Shown piece after piece: positions 1-11,717 of a stretch of 64,000 nt of DNA. The notes under the pieces were generated by a model. The model made no database searches. It worked only from the letters and a program-made list of their open reading frames with translations, and was not told where the DNA came from. The DNA is from Apostichopus japonicus (taxonomy: Eukaryota > Echinodermata > Holothuroidea > Aspidochirotida > Stichopodidae). A program made the translations under genes and the position numbers. Each line of letters begins with the position of its first letter. Positions within the stretch are counted from its first letter, which is position 1. Location: assembly GCF_037975245.1 (NCBI RefSeq), contig NC_092576.1:28135611-28199610 (forward strand). Direction: 5' to 3'.

Positions 1-1146
1 GAGAACATTCCACACAATATCATCATAAAAGCCTCTCTTTAGAAATGGGTTTAAACTACATGAATGTACTTTTCAATGCAACAGTTAGGTCCTTTTCACA
101 GAACCAAGAGTTTTGATTATATCTTCAAAGAAAAAACAAGCCTACATCAAACAATACATGAATGAAGCCTGGTCAATACACAATGATACTTGACTATTCT
201 TTAGAGGACCAAGTACACATAGTACTGGGTAATATTGTATATCAGCTGAAATCATACATTAAAACACAAACTTATATCAATCTTTGCGGTTGACAATAAA
301 TATCTCTGACTATTGTGCCTTACTAATGTAACAAACTAGTATATATCATTCTACACATTGAACCGTAATAACTATACAAGCATTAACAATGCAATTGTGT
401 CAGGGCTAACATAACTGAGATGTACTATACCAGTGAGAACATTAACTAGCAACATTTCTATTAATTGCAAATATCAATCAAGATACATAGTTAGGACATC
501 TACTTCAATGTAAATCACTGAACATCTATCAAAGGGATGAAAAATCAAACCATTGGGCATATTTTTTATTTCAAACTCTGGCATGTCAAGTCTTCACATG
601 TGTGCTATAAAGTTGGCTATTCCTTAGAGGACATCATTGTACAAACCACTGCAACAGTGGTACAGGTGATAATGACATCTAACCTATAATGCCAATGGTT
701 TGGATATACTTACTGGTTCAATGATATTTCACCAGTATTAAATCATCTGGTTTGCTAAACAAAAACTTGATGATATTTATCTAAGATTGATGTATAATAA
801 CATGGCCTATTTCTTACCTTGGCAATCTGTGTGGTGCATTCTGATTCCCCAGGTGCTCTCTCTGGCTCATTATCAGTGTTGCATTCTCTCAAAACTTCAG
901 GTGGCTTGTTTTGATTTGTTTTTTTCTAAGAAGATTAAAAATCCTTTTTCAATGATAACACTTTTGGCATTTGAAGTGATATGCTTTCAGAACTAAATCT
1001 CAAATTACAAATATTTCATTGTTACTTAGTAAAGTCAGCAGTCATTATCAACTATACTAGTGAGAACATTCCACACAATATCATCATAAAAGCTTCACTT
1101 CAGACAACTCACTTTTAACTACATGAATGTACTTTTCAATGCAAAC
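1..1146. repeat. Direct repeat pair of about 95 bp (1-96 and 1052-1146)
   Basis: The sequence beginning GAGAACATTCCACACAATAT at position 1 recurs at 1052. It keeps the same downstream block ACTACATGAATGTACTTTTC, with a small difference in between. The second copy lies in the intron between the 818-925 and 1313-1502 exons of the SET gene; the first lies 3' of the last coding exon. It looks like a dispersed intronic or intergenic repeat of unknown class. No coding capacity is seen. Confidence 0.7.
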
Positions 1147-4100
1147 AGTATTGTAAATGAGCTGAAATCCTTGCATTAAAACACTGATTTAAGTTTAGTT
1201 TGATATTGCTATTCAGACTGGATGGCGACAGTTGTCGTAACATGTATTTAGGTAAAGCTTTGTTAACAGTTCAATACGATACAAACAAGGAGCAGTTACA
1301 TCATTGTCCTACCTTCTTCCTCCATCTTGCATCAGGTTGTCCATAATCATATCTGATTTCATTTCCTTTCTTAATCTCTGAATTTGCAAATATGGCCAAT
1401 TTTGGTTGCTTGTTTATGATAATCTTCTTCACAACAGCATTGGGTTTCTTCCAATCATCATTACAATACTTTCCCTTTCCTGTGCTATGTGTAGCATCAA
1501 TGCTAGCAATGGAAAAAAGAAGAAAACTTAAATTCTACTTCACCATTCTGCAAACTATGCCCCTCCCCCACCCCTCCCAGAAAAAGAAAACATGTTGATG
1601 TTAATTTAGTGTTTTATAGGGTCTAACAACTCAAAATATGTTATTTCAATCACACTTTTGGACACAACACACAGAGACTTCCTAGGATGCCACACTCTAA
1701 TAACCTATCCTTGACATACATGCAATACCTTATGCTCAAAGGGCTCTTGCTTTTCTTAATTTATTCTGTGTATTGGTAATGAACTCCTCAATGTTCTAAG
1801 TAGTCCAACCCTTTTGTGTTCCTAAGATTTTAATAGTGTCATATCAAAACAAAACTTGGCACAGAACATTAAACAACATCAATTGATTAACAATCAGTAT
1901 ACAACACCTCAACATTAATTTGTGCCTAAAGTCAACCTTGATTTAGCATTTGAACTGTGATATTAAGTACTACTTAAGTTGTGAAATGAAGCCTCAATCA
2001 ATCTCATGAAAAGAATGTCACTCATAACAAAGTCATAATTAACAACATCCTTCCAATCGTTTGAAGAAAAACATGGATCTAATAAACACTTGTAGCTCAA
2101 CAGTGAAGAAAATGTAGAGTAACTGTTGCCTACCACATACTGTCTTGACCACTCTGGAAGAAGAATATGAAAGTAGTGTCCTCCTCTTCCCCCACCTGGT
2201 AGGCATGTCTTAACACACCAGAATATTCTAGGAGGAATTCTCCTTTTTCAAAGTCTGCCGTAGCAAATAATCCATACCCTTTAATAATAACAAATGAAGG
2301 AAAATGATCACCAACAACTCAATATTAACCCTTCTTGAAAATATAGCAATGATGCTTCTTATATGACATAGTTGCTGACAGTTAAGTCAGTGCAAGTTTA
2401 CACTTCCTTGATCCATTTTATGTGTTGGATGGACTAACCACACGTAAACGCATTTTGATAATTGAAGCATGCTGTCCAATGTTAAGTCCCACATCACTGC
2501 AACAAACTGTGCATATATTGTAAATGGCAATAAGTTGCATACATTTATCTCAACTAGGTTACAGAAATATGATACCAATTGACTCACCAACTGCTTCTGA
2601 AACATATTTCACTTCAAACCCAGAAGGGTCTTTTTTTTTCTTGATGAAATCTGCATAAGCTGTAGGTTGCTGTTGGTTTTTATTACTTCTTGTCTGCATC
2701 TATCAATAAATTTGATAATGTTTTTGTATGGGAGACACTTTCCTGTTACCTTGCCAAACAAACAATATATAGTTCCCAGACATTATGAGATAATAATCTT
2801 AAACCTTTTTCATTCCATTAATCTACTAGTTATCTTAATACATGACACCAACCACACCCAAGCTAACAGTCATGATGTGAATGCTAAAGTAACTATTTGA
2901 TTGATCAATTCAGTTTTCTAAATCAACTGATCATTAATTACTTAAGAATAATTTAATAAAATCTCTATAGGCCACAAAACATGTACTATAAAATCATACA
3001 AACTAGTATTCGTTGTCATGTATTCTACTTAGCAAAAACCATAAAACACATATATTAACAAGCATTACACTTGGCACAACATGCCTATTAATATTACAGT
3101 ATATATTGTTCCTCTACAGGCAACAAACATTAAAGGAGTTTAGCCTATCACATGTAAGGATTGTTGCCTAACATATGCAGCACACACCCATGGAGTAGCC
3201 TATATCAGAAACTGTTCAGTAAGAAATGCAGCCCAACATATGCAGTACACATTCAAGAAAGAGCCTATGCCTATACACCTTTTAAAATGGTAGGTAATGT
3301 AGCCTAACATACATCCAGCACATACACAAGTAGTCTATATCACATTATCAGAAACTGTTCAGCCTACAGAATGCTAGGAACTTTTATGTAAGTATTGTAG
3401 CCTTACATATGCACTACACTTTAACGAAATAGCATATAACTGTTCAGTGAGTATTGCAGCCTAACATATATACAGCATGCATTCAAGAAGTAGCCAATAC
3501 CAATTAGACTATTAAGATTTATGAGATTGATGTGCATGTTATCAAATACCCCTGATACCTGTTTCCTGTGTCGGACTGTGAATATGACCTACATTTGACA
3601 GATTGATGGTTAAATTTGAAGAATGCACTGAAAATGTTCAGTCTACAGTGATCAGGAAAAATTGGTCTTTTACATGTCAGTCATGAAGAGGTACTGTTGT
3701 GGTACTACGTGGTACTGTCCAACTTCAATTTCAACTACACTTTTATTTCCCTCTTTCAATGATTTCCTTCTGCACTTTCCCTTCTCAATAATGAAGCTAT
3801 GCTATTAGTAATACATAATACTTGAAGATGGCAGATTGGATCTCCTATTTTGTTACAGTATCTCACACATTTAATTTCAAACTCTATTTAAGCTTTGATT
3901 GTAGAGGTAAAGAACTAACCAGCAATTGATACTCCTGTCCGAATACAAACATCGTGAGACAAATTCATCAAACCCCTCCTTTAATTTACTGAGTCCCTTG
4001 TAAATTCAGCTAACACTGATGGATCATTTCACTTACTGAGGATAATGATACATGGAGTTCAAGAATTCTTTCTCCACACAGCCAATATCCATTAGGCCTT

Positions 4101-4906
4101 TCTGTCAATACATCATTTACCAAGTCATTCACCAATATCAGTTGCACAAATGGGCAAAGCAAACGTTGGGAAAGCAAAAACACCAATGAATTAAAATCTT
4201 CTCTCTCATATAAGTAGAAATACCAGAAAGAAATCTTTTTTATGATCGACTACAGTGATCCTGTCAAGTCCTGCTTCAGGTGACTCAGACAAAAGACTGA
4301 ATTTAATTTTACAGGAGTTGCAATAATCCCAAAGTAATGACAATATATATGGTTCTGAAAATTTAATAATGCCATAAAATGGCCTGCCTTCATTTACTTC
4401 CATGCTTTAAGTATAACCTCATTTGCTAACATATCCTACCATTCCTGCATTAGTCTCTAGTCCTAGACAAGCCTAGGCTATAGTTGAACCTTTGCTAAAC
4501 CTGGTTTGTACAAAGGCCTTAAGTTTTAACATTAGGCCAACGTTTGACCTAGCACCTAATTTAGTTGTTCCTCTGGACACAATGTAATCTCGGATTATTA
4601 AATACTGAACAAATAACTTGTGATTCGCGCAGTCTAGAAAGTCCGCTAAAGCTACTTATTGCTACCACTAAGCTAATGGTTATCCTAGCCTAACCCACTA
4701 TTACTATACTATTGGTATATACACCATTACAGGTACTATACGCCTATAAGTATAAGAACAATCAACACATAACATGAGTTCAGTGAACACCTCGACAACG
4801 AAGCATGTCTTTTGAATGTACCAACTTTTTTTACGTCTTATTACTTAAAAGTAAAAAGTAACTCCATAACTTACGATTTCTCACATGGAGGCCAGTCGTC
4901 GTACAT
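743..4906 (-). CDS. SET-domain protein-lysine methyltransferase (KMT5A/SETD8-like), nine exons, one frameshift
   Basis: Predicted S-adenosylmethionine-dependent lysine methyltransferase, probably nuclear. Coding exons on the minus strand, in order: 4906-4875, 4404-4037, 3996-3920, 3575-3559, 2659-2588, 2278-2134, 1502-1313, 925-818, 754-743. All junctions have AG acceptors and GT donors (for example GTAAGT at 4874 and 4036, GTGAGT at 2587) and the phases agree. The product is about 339 residues. The SET domain covers roughly residues 178-290: YGLFATADF (GxG motif region), FLLEYSG, CIDATHSTGKGKY, then YCNDDWKKPNA in the place of the family's RxxNHSxxPN, and IRYDYG with the catalytic-region Tyr. 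A basic run WRKKKK follows. The N-terminal 160 residues are not recognised. The start is the ATG of MYDDWPPC. The 368-nt exon is one base out of frame at a run of six T (4236-4241), so this is either a pseudogene, an allele or an assembly error. The last exon (QTR then stop) is the least certain. Substrate unknown. Confidence 0.82.
3140..3510. repeat. Degenerate minisatellite in a SET-gene intron
   Basis: About five imperfect units share a core like GTAGCCTAACATATGCAGCAC, followed by ATTCAAGAAGTAGCCTATA and AGAAACTGTTCAG. Cores sit near 3165, 3227, 3299, 3398 and 3456, so spacing varies from about 58 to 99 bp. The array lies in the 899-bp intron between the 17-nt microexon and the 2588-2659 exon. 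It is intronic and diverged, with no known function. Confidence 0.6.
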
Positions 4907-5213
4907 GAATTCGCGTGAACTTATGCCACTGTGGAAAAAACTCTTGTAAATGGTGGCGCTAGATACTAAACATTGAAGTGTGTGTACTTTTCATGTTTGG
5001 GCTCAAGTGTGTGTAAATCCAATGATCAGGTTAAACCATCCTTTCAAGGACATCGTTCAAATTTCGACAGATGGCTTTTAAGACTTCGAAGAGGCAGTAG
5101 CACATAAAATATTTCGAGGACGTGTGTTTAAGTACTCGGACGTACATGAGGTCCCCGAAGGAAAGGTGTGGTATCATGAGCATGTCCTCGAAGATTCGAT
5201 AAAGTCAACACAC

Positions 5214-5245
5214 ACACGCATACACACACACACACACACACACAC
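5214..5245. repeat. (CA)n microsatellite
   Basis: An uninterrupted or near-uninterrupted ACACAC tract lies just upstream of a perfect hairpin, in the spacer between the SET gene start and the 5567-5765 exon. Confidence 0.9.
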
Positions 5246-5262
5246 GCCAAGTTGAACGCATA

Positions 5263-5292
5263 GGTTCCTTGCTTTGCAAAAAGCAAGGAACC
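5263..5292. repeat. Perfect 13-bp inverted repeat (hairpin)
   Basis: GGTTCCTTGCTTT (5263-5275) is followed by the four bases GCAA and then by its exact reverse complement (5280-5292). It lies between the (CA)n tract and a local direct repeat. It could be a small cruciform or a folded transcript element. No flanking U-tract or gene context assigns a role. Confidence 0.75.
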
Positions 5293-5293
5293 A

Positions 5294-5575
5294 AAAAGTA
5301 AAGGTTTTGGAAAAAGCCCTATATCAGTTCAGTGATCCTTGACGGTCAATGGAAATTAGATTCTAGGCTTTCATAACCTGGTGGTCTGTGTGATATCACT
5401 AGGTAGCCTATAGTACGTCACTTTGATTGACGAGCCAATGATTGTAAAAGGATTTTTATCTCATTTTAAAAAAAAAAGGAAAAAAAAGAGTAAAGGTTTT
5501 GGAAAAAGCCCTACATCAGGTCAGTGATCCTTGGTGATCATTGGAAACTAGATTAGGCTTTCATACCTAGGTAGA
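5294..5575. repeat. Local direct repeat of about 85 bp that includes a splice-donor region
   Basis: The block beginning AGTAAAGGTTTTGGAAAAAG occurs near 5297 and again near 5490, about 195 bp apart, with roughly a dozen differences. The second copy runs into the GT donor of the exon at 5567-5765. The first copy carries a related but altered CAGGTTATG at the matching place. This looks like a local duplication of an exon-intron junction. Confidence 0.7.
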
Positions 5576-5765
5576 CAGAAAGAATGTTTACCAGGCCGAG
5601 GAAAGCAGCGCACAGGCCAAATGTCTTCTTCATTCTATGTCGGGGGCTGTTCATGATGTCGTCCAAGGTTTTCGTCTGCCCTCCAATCAGCGTTTTGTCC
5701 TGCTTGCCAAAACTGGACGAGGAAAAGAGGACGTCGTCATCGTCGGAATCCATGGATACCGCCAT
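5567..5765 (-). CDS. First coding exon of an unrecognised gene with a hydrophobic segment
   Basis: An ATG in good context (AGAGATGGCGG) opens a 66-codon frame that ends at CTAG/GTATGA, a strong donor at 5567, leaving one base of the next codon. The peptide starts MAVSMDSDDDDVLFSSSSFG, has an acidic and serine-rich head, a basic patch RHRMKK and then FGLCAAFLGLVNILSVYLG, which could begin a membrane helix. The exon is richer in G+C than its flanks, as expected for coding DNA. Joining it to the nearest downstream acceptor (4928, exon of the SET gene) gives a stop at once, so it appears to belong to another gene or transcript whose next exon I could not find. Family unknown. Confidence 0.5.
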
Positions 5766-5819
5766 CTCTTACTTCCGTTGGCTCTCTGGAGATCTGGATA
5801 ACATCGTAGAAAGAAAATA

Positions 5820-7845
5820 AACGACTCGTTAGTTACTCACACACCGTCTTAAAAGCAGGTTTTCTTTTTCTTCTAAATTCTAAATCAGGTTGGACGTGCC
5901 AGATTTATAAATGACCTAACTATCAAAATAAATCATAAATACATTAACAAAAATTTAAACAAAAACAGCTATTCATCATTTATACCCCCATCAATGCCAG
6001 AGAAAATCCATTCTTTTTCACCAATAGTGTCAAACTGTTCCACTGTCTGAGCTACTCAACCGTAAAGCCAGTCTAACCTCAATTACAGTAAAGTATGTAC
6101 ATTAGGTGTACGAAAGGCTGTGTTGCAGCCTACAGTATATAATTTTTAAGGAACTGACCGGCTATGCCAATTACTGTACCAATGATTTACCATACTTCCT
6201 AGTTCAATAACTTAAACTTTAATAAGAAATGAAATTAACCTTTGAATAGTTGTTTAGTACCTCATTTTTTTGTAATATTTTATGCCCACTTAGAAAATTA
6301 AGTACTTAAGATGTTGTGATGACATTAATACATTTTGACTTCCCAATAGATACCAACTGCAACACAAGAAGTCCATGCATTTTTTTTTTTCTCTCATGTG
6401 GCACGGGGATCTGACAGGAAAGCAGTGTATACATATACTGTACATATGTGCAGAAAATAACTTCAGCTAAATGAAGAAATATGACGCCAACTGCCAAAAA
6501 AATAAATAAATAAATACAAAAATTCAATAAAAAATCAATTTTAAGTGATTTTGTACAAGTTTTTGGCAAAGATTGAAATTAAATTAAACAAAATGTTTTG
6601 CTTTGTTTGGGTTATGTTTGCTTTTAAAGGAATCTTTTACTGCCAAACGGAATCTCCTTCCAGTCATATCATTTTGTTGTCTTTGTATCGCCATAAGCCT
6701 TGCCCTGTGAGGAATTTTAGTTTCGATGATAGAGTGCTTGAAATGTTGGCCCGTCCTGCCAGAAAATTCAGATCTAACAAGTGCTGACTTACGTTGAGAC
6801 GTGACGTCAGTGCTGCAAATTGGTCAGAATTGATCAGATCTCACTCTTAGCTTTGCCTTGATACAATTATACAGGAATGTGTACAGACTTCACGTAAGGC
6901 TGTGAATGCAAAAGATCTGCTCTAAGCTTGACCTTGAGACAGTGCATAGAAAAGTGTACAGACTTCACATGTACGGCTGTGATTCAAAAAATCTCTCAAA
7001 TAACAAATATCAGAACAACGTATTATGAAGAACTAGTTATGGAATTCTGGAATGTTTTAACTCTCCAAAAGATTGCTAACTTGCAACTTTACCAGAAATA
7101 TCCATATAAATGGCTTTTATACTTCAGAAATTTGTGAACTTTCCTTGCTACAGTGTAGCTTGCTAATGATAGCGTCCCTGCAACGAAGTGCAGCGATGAC
7201 CTCACCATCGCTCATCATTCTCCACTGTTCAAAATATATTAGATTAAGTTGGCGTGAGGTGAATCACAGGTTGCAAAATCATGAAAGAGAGGGGAAGACC
7301 CTCAGCTCAGACCTCTCCCCAGACTGCAGGGAAAAAAATGGCTTTTTGTTCACAGGCTTTTTGGTAACTTCTTGGAGCATGTATGTGCACATGTATGTAC
7401 CTAGTTTATACCTTGATTTGAACATAGGGGAACATGAAGACTTTCCACAAAAAAGGCCAACTGAAAAGCCTGTCATGTATGAGAGCCCATTAATGAGCAA
7501 CAACTGTTTAGAAATGAAAGTAATAGTAACCAGTATTAGGCGAGAGTATCGACATGGCTCTATTCGCCAAACACATGGCCACTTGTCACTCGTAATGATA
7601 CATCATAAAAACTCATTAATTGTAGCAGGTAGTACGTAATGTCACATTATCACTTCTTTCTGACTTATATGCTAGCATAGGTATATATACATTCTGCTTC
7701 CTAGTGCCAACTGGCAAATTATAAATCTGTGCAATTCAATTGACCTTGTAGTAAAAGAAAGTGATGAACAACCTACAGGTAACCAATATCAGAGTATCAT
7801 TTAAATTATATAACTGTTTTATAATAACGATACTCGCTGAAACAA
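5820..7845. other. Intergenic stretch without assignable genes
   Basis: AT-rich DNA with short open frames on both strands that show no splice sites or known motifs. A pair of similar tracts (6840-6880 and 6895-6970, sharing GTGTACAGACTTCAC and CCTTGA-ACA) forms a weak local repeat. I see nothing else here that I can support. Confidence 0.5.
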
Positions 7846-7849
7846 ATTC

Positions 7850-8032
7850 TACGCAGGCAGTTACTCAAGGACAAAACAAAACCAATCGCAAATTCATATT
7901 AATCAAGGTGTGATCCACTGGAATTCACTCACAAGCAATTTAAAAGATGCAAAATCCTTGCGTCATTATAAAATATCACTGAAACGCCGCCACTCTCAAA
8001 CTTCACCAGTGCGCGTCATGTAATTCTCTGTA
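7850..8032 (+). mobile_element. LINE reverse-transcriptase C-terminus, remnant
   Basis: The plus-strand frame reads VIHWNSLTSNLKDAKS, then LRHYKISLKRR, and stops at about 8032. The pattern WNSL, about ten residues, then SL..(F/Y)K..LK is the usual C-terminal end of CR1/RTE-type LINE ORF2 proteins. The rest of the element is not seen upstream, so this is a 5'-truncated copy. The LINE call rests on motif recognition only. Confidence 0.55.
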
Positions 8033-8393
8033 TGTAGCTATTCCTTCCTCCACATCTTTTTTCATCAAAAAATAAATATAAAAAAATGCTTCACAGATAT
8101 ATAAATGTACGTCAGTATGTGTGTAATTATGTATAAATGTTTACTACAAATAAATGTTCATACAAAAAAGCTAACCAATTATAACTTGGATACATGTGCA
8201 CTAGTGGTGGTATCTACATATTGATGTCAATTTATGTCAAGGAAGTCAGAATTGGTATGTTTTTAGGTTTAACTTCTTCTTCGGTCAAGTCTTGTTTTTT
8301 TAAATTTTATTTTCCTTTTCTCTCTTCTATCTATTCTTTGTTCTTTCTCTCTTGTAGTTATTTGCTGATACTTCTTCTGCTTTTATTTTATTT

Positions 8394-8409
8394 GGGGGGG
8401 GGGGGGGGG
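8394..8409 (+). repeat. Poly-G run (16 G)
   Basis: A homopolymer run of 16 G follows a T-rich tract, between two LINE fragments. It is prone to length error in sequencing. It could form a quadruplex, but nothing supports a role. Confidence 0.9.
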
Positions 8410-8589
8410 TTGGAACAATAATGCTTATTCTTGTTCCTCTACCATCACATTTCACAATTATCTGTTTTGTTAATCCTACATCAGCGTCAGTCTGAGCAAA
8501 CGATCCAAACCATGTCTTTATCTATGCACGTATGTAAAATGGTAATGAAAACTTTGATCTATTTTGTATGTTGTGAAATGGTAGAAATA

Positions 8590-9178
8590 AAGAAACTCGG
8601 CTATACATCTCTGGTGAGAAGTAGCTTGGAATATGCTTCCATAATTTGGGATCCTTACCAACAAGGGGACATTAATCACTTGGAAAGAATCCAACGCAGA
8701 GCTGCTCGCTTTATTAGCGGTGACTATACTTCCCGGGAGGAAGGGTTTATGACTAGACTGCTCAAAGAACTAGAACTCCCAACACTTGAAAACCGTAGAA
8801 AAAGTGATAAATTATGTACTCTCTACAAGATTATGCATGACCAATTCCCAGCTATTCAACAGGATCATTACCTCACTGCCCTTCCCACTAGGAGACGGAT
8901 CATGCCTACGCAGTTTAAAGTTTGTGCTGCGGATAACATAATTAGGAATCAAGTCAACAATAATAGTAAAGCCCTTAAGTACATTCGTTGTAAGACCCCC
9001 CAGTATAAGCATTCTTTTTTCCCTCTGCCATTGCTGGTTGGAATAAGTTAAATGATGAGCAGGTGTGCGCGCAGAGCATCGACACATTTAGGTGTCGTCT
9101 GGCGTGCTGCTAGTGCTGTCTATCTCCCCGTTGCGCTTATGCCCTATGGGTTTCTGCAACGTATTAAGAAGAAGAAAT
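8590..9178 (+). mobile_element. CR1/Jockey-type LINE, 3' part of ORF2 and tail
   Basis: The frame at 8431-9051 contains YTSLVRSSLEYASIIWDPY, then LERIQRRAARFISGDY and LPTLENRRKSDKLCTLYKI, a very typical thumb/C-terminal region of CR1-like LINE reverse transcriptases. Near 9020 the frame breaks. In another frame it continues as AIAGWNKLNDEQV then SIDTFRCRL, the standard WN....SL..F...L ending, so one indel separates the parts. The copy ends in an AAGAAG-rich tail near 9178. It is 5'-truncated: the catalytic palm motifs are missing. A dead copy. Confidence 0.85.
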
Positions 9179-9179
9179 A

Positions 9180-10850
9180 AAATTTAGTCAAAATGCTGGC
9201 TGCACCCATGTTGTCACAAACAACTCCCAAAGCAAGGAGTGATGTTGTTGCTTTGGCTACAACAGTACTCTTGTCTTCTGCACAAAAGCAGAATAGCTAG
9301 GCTTTGGAAAACCTCACTAGTCACTGCACTGAGACTCTTGTATATTTGTTGTTGGTGACAGGAGGATTAGCATAGCTTAAGAAGCCTCCTGTACTAGGTC
9401 TATTCCATTATCCTTTCTGTTGTCCTTGTTTATCCAATTGTTGATTACAATGTATGTAGGCATACATGATTAAGGGTGCTCCAGTGTAGGCCTAGAATTC
9501 AGCACTGTAATCTGAAGAAAGTTTGAGACTCAAGCACAAGCAGACACTGAGTGAAGTTGTGTTTATACTGGTCTCTCGTCATCTACACTTTAACTTACAA
9601 GACTAGGTTAGCCTAGGCCTACAGTATTCACTTGCCTAGGCCTAACCCTAAGTAGGCCTAGGCCTAGCTTAGTCCTAGTCGTTAGCAAACAAGGCTACTA
9701 GCAACTTCTACACGCACTTCGGAGTGCATAGAAGTTGATTCTTAGCATTGAAATTCAAAAATCAATGCACACTATTACCTTGCTATCCTTTAAGAAACAG
9801 AGTTTTCCGTAATTTACGTCGAGATCTATACAGCAATATGTCATTAACTTTGCTTTTGCATCATATACATTAACTAGGACCGATTATGTGTGTGGCACCA
9901 GGTTCAGTCGAGTCCGGTAGATTATGTCAACCATGCAGTTAAACAAAAGTCAAAGTACTGTACATGTACCACTGATGGATCAGTGACATGTACCAAACAT
10001 GGAGGGTCACGTGACGCGTTCCTTGTAGCACTAGACTGTTAAAGTACTCCTTGAATCATGTGTCTTCTACAACAGCTAACACGTTCTGATCAATTAGCTA
10101 CCAGAATTCAGGTGGAACTACGCGAGCAATGGAATCTAGCTAATTGATACATATTCCAATATCTACCGAAATTTTTAATTCCTAAATTCCCGTTTTGAGT
10201 ATTTTTTCTTCTTCAAACAACCGAAGGGCAGGTGAAATGTACACAGTATATCATGGATCTACACAAATTTACATAGACACGAGATGCAGACGACAGGATT
10301 CGTCGTTCCTTAACAACGCAAGGCTCCTTGCCGTTTTTGCACGTAAACGTGACAAGCGGAGGAATGACCGCCATAAGCAACGCTGAACAACGTTAACATC
10401 AAAACTTCCCGTTATAAACACCCGTTATAGTGGTGTTTTGTAGTCTACGGAATGCTGATGTCCTTTGCACTGACTATAATTAAATAATATGTTAGTAGTG
10501 CCTGGGAACACATCACATGACCCTCCTTGGTCGCTACGGTTTCTTATTGTGGGAATGAGCCTTCCAGGTTATTTTAAATTCGATGTCCATTGTACGTAAA
10601 GTGTATTGGCCTTGCTATCGCTAATAACAATATCGCGAGTGATCTGAAACTTTATTGACATGCCCAGAATCCCATTGCGATGCATTCAGTTGCTATCAAG
10701 TGTTCATTCCATTTTAAGAGTAGACATAGTTATGTATAAATTTTGAGAGTAAGTTTCTGCGAAATGTACCTCCCAAATGGCTGCTCCGATTTTCTTCAAA
10801 TTGATGGGAAGGTACCACAGGGTGATCTCGTGTGTCTTGCAGACCCGGAA
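9180..10850. other. Intergenic stretch without assignable genes
   Basis: Contains CCTAGGCCTA-rich low-complexity DNA (about 9600-9680) and short open frames such as 10195-10386, which I cannot tie to any family. No splice pattern, tRNA or transposon ends were recognised. Confidence 0.45.
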
Positions 10851-10854
10851 CCAA

Positions 10855-10952
10855 AGGTCGAAGGTCAGAGGTCAAGAAACATGGAATTGACATCAAACCA
10901 AAATATGAGGTTGCCAGGGGAAATGAGGTCAAGGTCACATGATTAAAGGTCA
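10855..10952 (+). promoter_or_regulatory. Cluster of AGGTCA half-sites (DR1 and DR0 arrangements)
   Basis: Five exact AGGTCA hexamers lie within 91 bp: 10862-10867, 10869-10874, 10926-10931, 10932-10937 and 10947-10952. A near match (AGGTCG) sits at 10855-10860. The first pair is spaced by one base (DR1), and the second pair is directly abutted (DR0). AGGTCA is the core half-site for many nuclear receptors. No gene start is near, and the segment may itself be part of a dispersed repeat, so function is only a possibility. Confidence 0.3.
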
Positions 10953-10997
10953 ATGTATATATTTGGCAGATTTTGTGTGTGTGTAACAAACCCAAAA

Positions 10998-11423
10998 CTG
11001 CATAGGCTCTTACTCTCGTAGACATGACATGTGCACGTGTTATTGAACATATTCTTTTATTGGATTTATATTTATTTATTTTTTTTCATTTTTTTTTTCA
11101 AGCATGTTGTCACAAAATGCTTGAAAAACTAGTCTAAAACAGAATTTTTTGTCTACTTTTTAACTTTCCTCAGATTAGTCAAGTGTTGCTTCTGGAAAAT
11201 TATTTTGGGGATTATTGTAACCTACAAAATGGAGAAATATAGCACCATTTTGCATCTAGGTATTCCTTATCTTCAAAAAAATATCAACACCACCTCCCCT
11301 AAGACCCCTCCCCAGGACGGCGATCACTATGTAAGTAACATAGGGCCTACCAATGAAAAACGGGCCGGTCTAGGTGAAAAATGCCCGGGCCGGGTTTAAG
11401 ACCCAGTCCGCCCTAGTGTTGGT
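10998..11423 (-). mobile_element. hAT-type DNA transposon, truncated copy
   Basis: Read on the minus strand from 11415, the end TAGGGCGGACTGGGTC and the next 400 bp match the left part of the hAT copy at 18405-19256 (shared GGCCCGGGCATTTTTCA, and an AGTCTAAAACA/CTAGTTTTTCAAGCAT region). The element's other terminus is missing here. Immediately outside the terminus, 11416-11423 reads ACCAACAC on the minus strand. The same octamer follows the right end of the other copy and is present once at the unoccupied site 40579-40586. Confidence 0.75.
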
Positions 11424-11598
11424 GTAAAAGAACTTCAAAACATCAAGTTTGATCTTAATTGGTGATAAATACCCCTACACCAACATGTGTTTACATAAAA
11501 AAGACAGTGATGACATTTTTTTTCATAATTCATCTTTTTTTAAAAGGCAAGAAAAGTCGCAAGTAAGAAATGAATGTCATACCACTTGCTACACATTG

Positions 11599-11717
<119 letters not shown>

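Noticed and set aside
4875-5765. The 5567-5765 exon as exon 1 of the SET gene
   Set aside because: Phase at the donor (one base) joined to the acceptor at 4928 gives a stop within three codons, and an alternative donor also fails.
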